NCBI GenBank assembly: GCA_000403945.1
Contig: APFI01000153.1
Coordinates: forward strand, 1-7,964
DNA: 7,964 nt
From: Desulfovibrio sp. Dsv1
GTDB taxonomy: Bacteria; Desulfobacterota; Desulfovibrionia; Desulfovibrionales; Desulfovibrionaceae
Reading direction: 5' to 3'
Part shown: piece after piece, positions 5,399 to 7,964 of the stretch
Numbering within the stretch: position 1 is the stretch's first letter
Layout of the letters: every line of letters starts with the position of its first letter
The notes under the pieces: model-generated
Database searches by the model: none
What the model was told of the DNA's origin: nothing
What the model saw: only the letters and a program-made list of their open reading frames with translations
Position numbers and translations under genes: made by a program

Positions 5399-6295
5399 AT
5401 GCCAAGACACGTATTGACCATCAGGGATCTGGGCGAAAGCACCTGCTGGCTGCTGGTGCATCAGGCCATCGGCATCCCGGACGCCAAATTGCGCACCGAC
5501 TTCATGACCGAACGTGTGGCGGTGCTGATTTTCGCCCAACATTCCCTGCCCGAACGGCTCTGTGTGACGGCGGCCGTGCGTCAGATGGGCGGCTTCACGG
5601 TGTACGAGGGCGAGCAGCAAGGCGCGTGGCGCGTGGAGCTCAACGAGTATCAGGAACATCTGATGCCGATTTTCGGCTATTATATGGACTGCCTGTATGC
5701 CTACGGCCTGCCGGTGAGCACTTGGGACATGCGTGCCGCCAACGTGAATTTTCCCGTGATCAACGCGGGCAGCCCGGATGCGCATCCGGCCCATGCCTTG
5801 GCCGACATCGCCTGCATGCTGAGGTCGTCGCGCTATCTGCAGGGTGTCACCGCCGGCTGGCTGGGCTGCGCCAACGGCACACTTCATTCGATCATTGAGG
5901 CCACGGCCTGGTTTCCCTTCAGCCTGCGTGTGGCCCTGCCCCCGCATGTGGACCCGGCCCCGCTTCAGGCGATGGTGGACTGCCTGCAAACTCCGGTGAC
6001 GTTTATGGATACGCCTGAAGAAGCGGTGAAAGGCGTCAATTTCGTCTTTGTCGGTTGCCGGGGCGGCATGAGCGGTGAAGATATCGGCCCTTGGCGACTC
6101 GACGCCGAACTGATGAGCAAGGCCGATCCAGATGCGCGCCTTCTGCTCAGCGCTTCGCCGGTGGAGGCCATTCCTGTGGACCGGAAGGTGCTTTCCAGCC
6201 CGACATCCCAACTGGTGCGCCAGTCAGAGTACCGTTTGCGCGTGCACAAGCGGATTCTGCACTGGGTGTTCCAAGATGGCGAAAGCCCTGCGTAA
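5399..6295 (+). CDS. Degenerate ornithine carbamoyltransferase-like protein (probable pseudoenzyme)
   Basis: A soluble protein of 298 residues whose order of segments follows ornithine/aspartate carbamoyltransferases: VLTIRDL at 5-11, LIFAQHSLPER (43-53) at the place of FEKPSTRTR, NFPVINAGSPDAHPAHAL (117-134) at that of VPVINAGS...HPTQAL, GWLGCANGTLHS (153-164) at that of the GDGNN-S loop, and SEYRLRVHKRILHWV (276-290) at the C-terminal helix. Key residues are lost. The STRTR carbamoyl-phosphate loop reads SLPER, HPTQ reads HPAH, the Asp of the GD loop is Cys157, and the catalytic HCLP motif reads SASP (251-254). Normal catalysis is therefore unlikely. A GGGAGG just ahead of ATG 5399 sets the start, although the frame is open further upstream. 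The exporter genes follow after 10 bp, suggesting a shared task, perhaps ligand sensing. The fold assignment rests on motif alignment by eye. Confidence 0.75.
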   Translation: MPRHVLTIRDLGESTCWLLVHQAIGIPDAKLRTDFMTERVAVLIFAQHSLPERLCVTAAVRQMGGFTVYEGEQQGAWRVELNEYQEHLMPIFGYYMDCLYAYGLPVSTWDMRAANVNFPVINAGSPDAHPAHALADIACMLRSSRYLQGVTAGWLGCANGTLHSIIEATAWFPFSLRVALPPHVDPAPLQAMVDCLQTPVTFMDTPEEAVKGVNFVFVGCRGGMSGEDIGPWRLDAELMSKADPDARLLLSASPVEAIPVDRKVLSSPTSQLVRQSEYRLRVHKRILHWVFQDGESPA

Positions 6296-6305
6296 CGGGC
6301 CCGCC

Positions 6306-7163
6306 ATGTCCGAATCTTCCCAACAAAGCGCGGCCAAGACCGCGCTTTCCCATACGCCCCATTGCAGTTCCGGCGGACGGCCCGTAACAAACCAGGCCCC
6401 CGGCACGGGAGAGGTCAATGATTTTCTGCGGACCTTCTGCGCCGCGTTGCTGGGCTTGGGCGCGCAGACAGCGCGCGTGGACCGTAACGCCGCGCGCATT
6501 GCCGGGGCTTTCGGCTTTGCTGTGGATCTGGCGGTCTTTCCAAAACATCTGATGCTCTCCGTCACCTCGGCGGACGGGCGGGAACGCCGCACGTCGGTGG
6601 GGTCCATCAGGGCCGGAGCGCCGGATTTCCAGAAAGTGGCGGGTCTCAACGCGCTGGGCTGGAGCATTGTGGATGAGCGCCTGAGCTTGGAGGAAGCACG
6701 GAGGCGTCTCAACGCCATTCTGAGCGGGCAGTCCTACTACCATCCGGCCTGTGTGCGCCTCATGGTGGCCTGCGCCAATGCCGCCTTCTGCCGTTTGTTT
6801 GAGGGTGACGCCACATCTATGGTTCTGGTGTTCGCGGCCACCTTGGCGGGTTTCTATCTGCGCCAGTTTCTGGCGCGCTGGCGTGTGGACAGCAAGATCG
6901 TATTTTTTTGCTGTGCCTTCGGCGCTTCCCTGCTGGCCGCGCCGGGCGTGCTCTTTCACTGGGGCTCAACGCCGCAGACCGGCTTGGCGGCCAGTGTGCT
7001 CTTTCTGATTCCCGGTATTCCACTGATCAACGCCATGCTGGACATTATGGACGGGCATGTGCTGATGGGTTTCTCTAGGGCCGTGCAGGCCAGCATCCTG
7101 ATCGTCTGCATTGCTCTCGGTCTAGCCCTGACCATGACCCTGCTGGGGATGAGTTCGCTGTGA
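6306..7163 (+). CDS. yjjP: YjjP-like (ThrE/DUF1212) large subunit of a split amino-acid or dicarboxylate exporter
   Basis: An inner-membrane protein of 285 residues. A cytoplasmic N-terminal domain (about 39-140) of the DUF1212 type, beginning FCAALLGLGAQTARVDR, is followed by about five membrane segments (roughly 145-165, 170-188, 197-216, 225-243, 257-280). The hallmark PGIPLINAMLDIMDGH (236-251) and the FCRL and YLRQFLA segments match E. coli YjjP as recalled. Such proteins work with a YjjB-type partner; the known fused relative ThrE exports threonine and serine, and YjjPB has been reported as a succinate exporter, so substrate is open. The start is uncertain: ATG 6306 leaves a 10-bp gap but has a weak ribosome site, while ATG 6276 would overlap the upstream gene by 20 bp. 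Residues 1-36 form a Ser/Ala-rich extension ahead of the family domain. Confidence 0.85.
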   Translation: MSESSQQSAAKTALSHTPHCSSGGRPVTNQAPGTGEVNDFLRTFCAALLGLGAQTARVDRNAARIAGAFGFAVDLAVFPKHLMLSVTSADGRERRTSVGSIRAGAPDFQKVAGLNALGWSIVDERLSLEEARRRLNAILSGQSYYHPACVRLMVACANAAFCRLFEGDATSMVLVFAATLAGFYLRQFLARWRVDSKIVFFCCAFGASLLAAPGVLFHWGSTPQTGLAASVLFLIPGIPLINAMLDIMDGHVLMGFSRAVQASILIVCIALGLALTMTLLGMSSL

Positions 7164-7675
7164 TTCTTCTGACGGCAATAGCCGCCGACGGTTTTTTCGC
7201 AGCGGTTGCGGCCATGGGATTCGCCGTCATTTCCAATCCGCCCAAAAAGGTTCTGCTTATGGCCGGAGTGCTCGCCGCCGTAGGCCATATGGGTCGCTTT
7301 GCGTTGCTGCGGGAAGGTGTGGGCATTGCCAGTGCCTCACTCTGTGCGGCTTTGCTGATTTCATTGTGCAGCATGCCCTGCGCCCGGCGCTGGCATATCC
7401 CGGCGGAGATGTTCGCCTTTCCCGCGCTGCTGCCCATGATTCCGGGCATGTTCGCCTACAAGACCATATTGGCCACCATGCAGTTTCTGGGCGCAACGGC
7501 CATGTCCCCGCGTCAGGAACTGCTGGCGGATATTGTCTACAACGGACTGACCACCTTTTTCATCATGTGCGCGCTGGTCATCGGGGCCGTGCTGCCCCTG
7601 CTGGCTTTTCACCGGGAATCGCCCCTGGTCAGGAGCATCAGGAAGCTGCGCCGGAGGGGCAGCGCGGACGGATAA
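7160..7675 (+). CDS. yjjB: YjjB-like (DUF3815) small subunit of the split exporter
   Basis: A membrane protein of 171 residues with about five hydrophobic segments (roughly 4-24, 31-49, 57-73, 87-106, 127-150) and a basic tail (RKLRRR, 161-166). The family marks are MGFAVISNPPKK (19-30), AAVGHMGRFALL (39-50) and PMIPGMFAYKT (92-102), which line up with E. coli YjjB. The start is GTG, sharing GTGA with the TGA stop of the upstream subunit; GGGGATGAG lies just ahead. This four-base overlap points to coupled translation and equal production of the two halves. Together they equal one ThrE-type transporter. No further gene follows on this strand before the right inverted-repeat arm. Confidence 0.87.
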   Translation: MILLTAIAADGFFAAVAAMGFAVISNPPKKVLLMAGVLAAVGHMGRFALLREGVGIASASLCAALLISLCSMPCARRWHIPAEMFAFPALLPMIPGMFAYKTILATMQFLGATAMSPRQELLADIVYNGLTTFFIMCALVIGAVLPLLAFHRESPLVRSIRKLRRRGSADG

Positions 7676-7699
7676 GCGCAATTTATTCGCGCTGTCAAG

Positions 7700-7717
7700 C
7701 GCCGGAGTGGCGTCTTT
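7700..7717 (+). terminator. Weak candidate terminator after the exporter genes
   Basis: CGCC (7700-7703) and GGCG (7709-7712) form a short stem with a 5-nt loop, followed by TCTTT (7713-7717). A competing hairpin, GCGCT (7689-7693) with AGCGC (7698-7702), would use part of the same bases. The stem and T run are short, so this may be only a weak or Rho-assisted end. Confidence 0.3.
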
Positions 7718-7886
7718 AAACGTGAACAATGTGCATTCTTAGCATTCATTTGTTCTAGGGGCTCTTTCTTTGTTTTCTGCCCGGAAAGGCGAATTTCGGG
7801 CGGAGGGAGTTATTATTCAAACCCGATCTTCGCACGGAGCGGGCCTGACGCAGCTAGAGGGCGAAAAGAGAAGTCAGAAACAGTTC
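7718..7886. other. Non-coding spacer with one hairpin
   Basis: No convincing gene is seen here. GCCCG (7779-7783) and CGGGC (7797-7801) form a stem that can be lengthened by a G-T wobble and two A-T pairs, with no T run on either side. AGAAGTCA at 7869-7876 is repeated at 7889-7896, at the inner edge of the right repeat arm. Confidence 0.4.
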
Positions 7887-7944
7887 CTAGAAGTCATTTC
7901 ATAATTCCCTGATGACTCTTCCGAGTAAAATAATGGAAAATGCC
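7887..7944 (+). repeat. Right arm of the 58-bp inverted repeat; possible insertion-sequence end
   Basis: The inverted partner of 1-58, matching at 55 of 58 positions, starting at CTAG (7887-7890). It runs outward to the window edge. Just past it, ATG at 7947-7949 opens a frame (MNKGGN) that stays open to the last base. A transposase start about 60 bp inside an element end would fit an IS copy beginning here, but too little sequence is present to decide. Confidence 0.8.
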
Positions 7945-7964
7945 AAATGAACAAGGGCGGTAAC

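Noticed and set aside
5384..6211. Long minus-strand open frame opposite the carbamoyltransferase-like gene
   Set aside because: The plus-strand frame has family alignment and a strong ribosome site; the minus product has no recognisable motif.

Overview
The window looks like a stretch of chromosome from a GC-rich, strictly anaerobic, sulfate-reducer-like bacterium of the Desulfovibrio/Bilophila kind. That assignment is an inference. It rests on a NIF-type NifU/NifS pair with an Rrf2 regulator used as the general Fe-S assembly system, on an uncharacterised Cys-rich 4Fe-4S protein typical of anaerobes, and on overall codon use. No rRNA, tRNA or CRISPR array is visible.

Left part, minus strand (about 192-3755): metA, an Rrf2/IscR-like regulator, nifU and nifS lie head to tail in that transcription order. 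Gaps are 37 bp, a 14-bp overlap and 3 bp, and a convincing intrinsic terminator follows nifS. The whole group can be read from one good promoter upstream of metA, and a 25-bp dyad fills the space between that promoter's -35 and -10. The group joins homoserine activation (methionine synthesis), cysteine desulfuration and Fe-S assembly under a likely Fe-S-sensing repressor. MetA carries the Glu associated with acetyl-CoA rather than succinyl-CoA use.

Middle, minus strand (3800-5188): a phosphoglycolate-phosphatase-type HAD hydrolase is followed 21 bp later by a 237-residue ferredoxin-domain protein of unknown role. A 210-bp divergent promoter region (5189-5398) separates this pair from the plus-strand genes.

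Right part, plus strand (5399-7675): three tightly packed genes. The first encodes a carbamoyltransferase-fold protein that aligns with ornithine carbamoyltransferase along its length but has lost the main carbamoyl-phosphate and catalytic motifs, so it is probably a pseudoenzyme or has a new substrate. The other two encode the two halves of a YjjP/YjjB (split ThrE-type) exporter, joined by a GTGA stop/start overlap.

The window is bracketed by a 58-bp inverted repeat (1-58 and 7887-7944) with 55 of 58 positions matching. The arms look like the same end of two related insertion sequences facing outward, or another dispersed repeat. The genes between them are mostly housekeeping genes, so this is more likely a segment caught between two repeat copies than a transposon with cargo. 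The most unusual items are the degenerate carbamoyltransferase linked to the exporter, the metA-Rrf2-nifU-nifS linkage with its promoter dyad, and the flanking inverted repeat.
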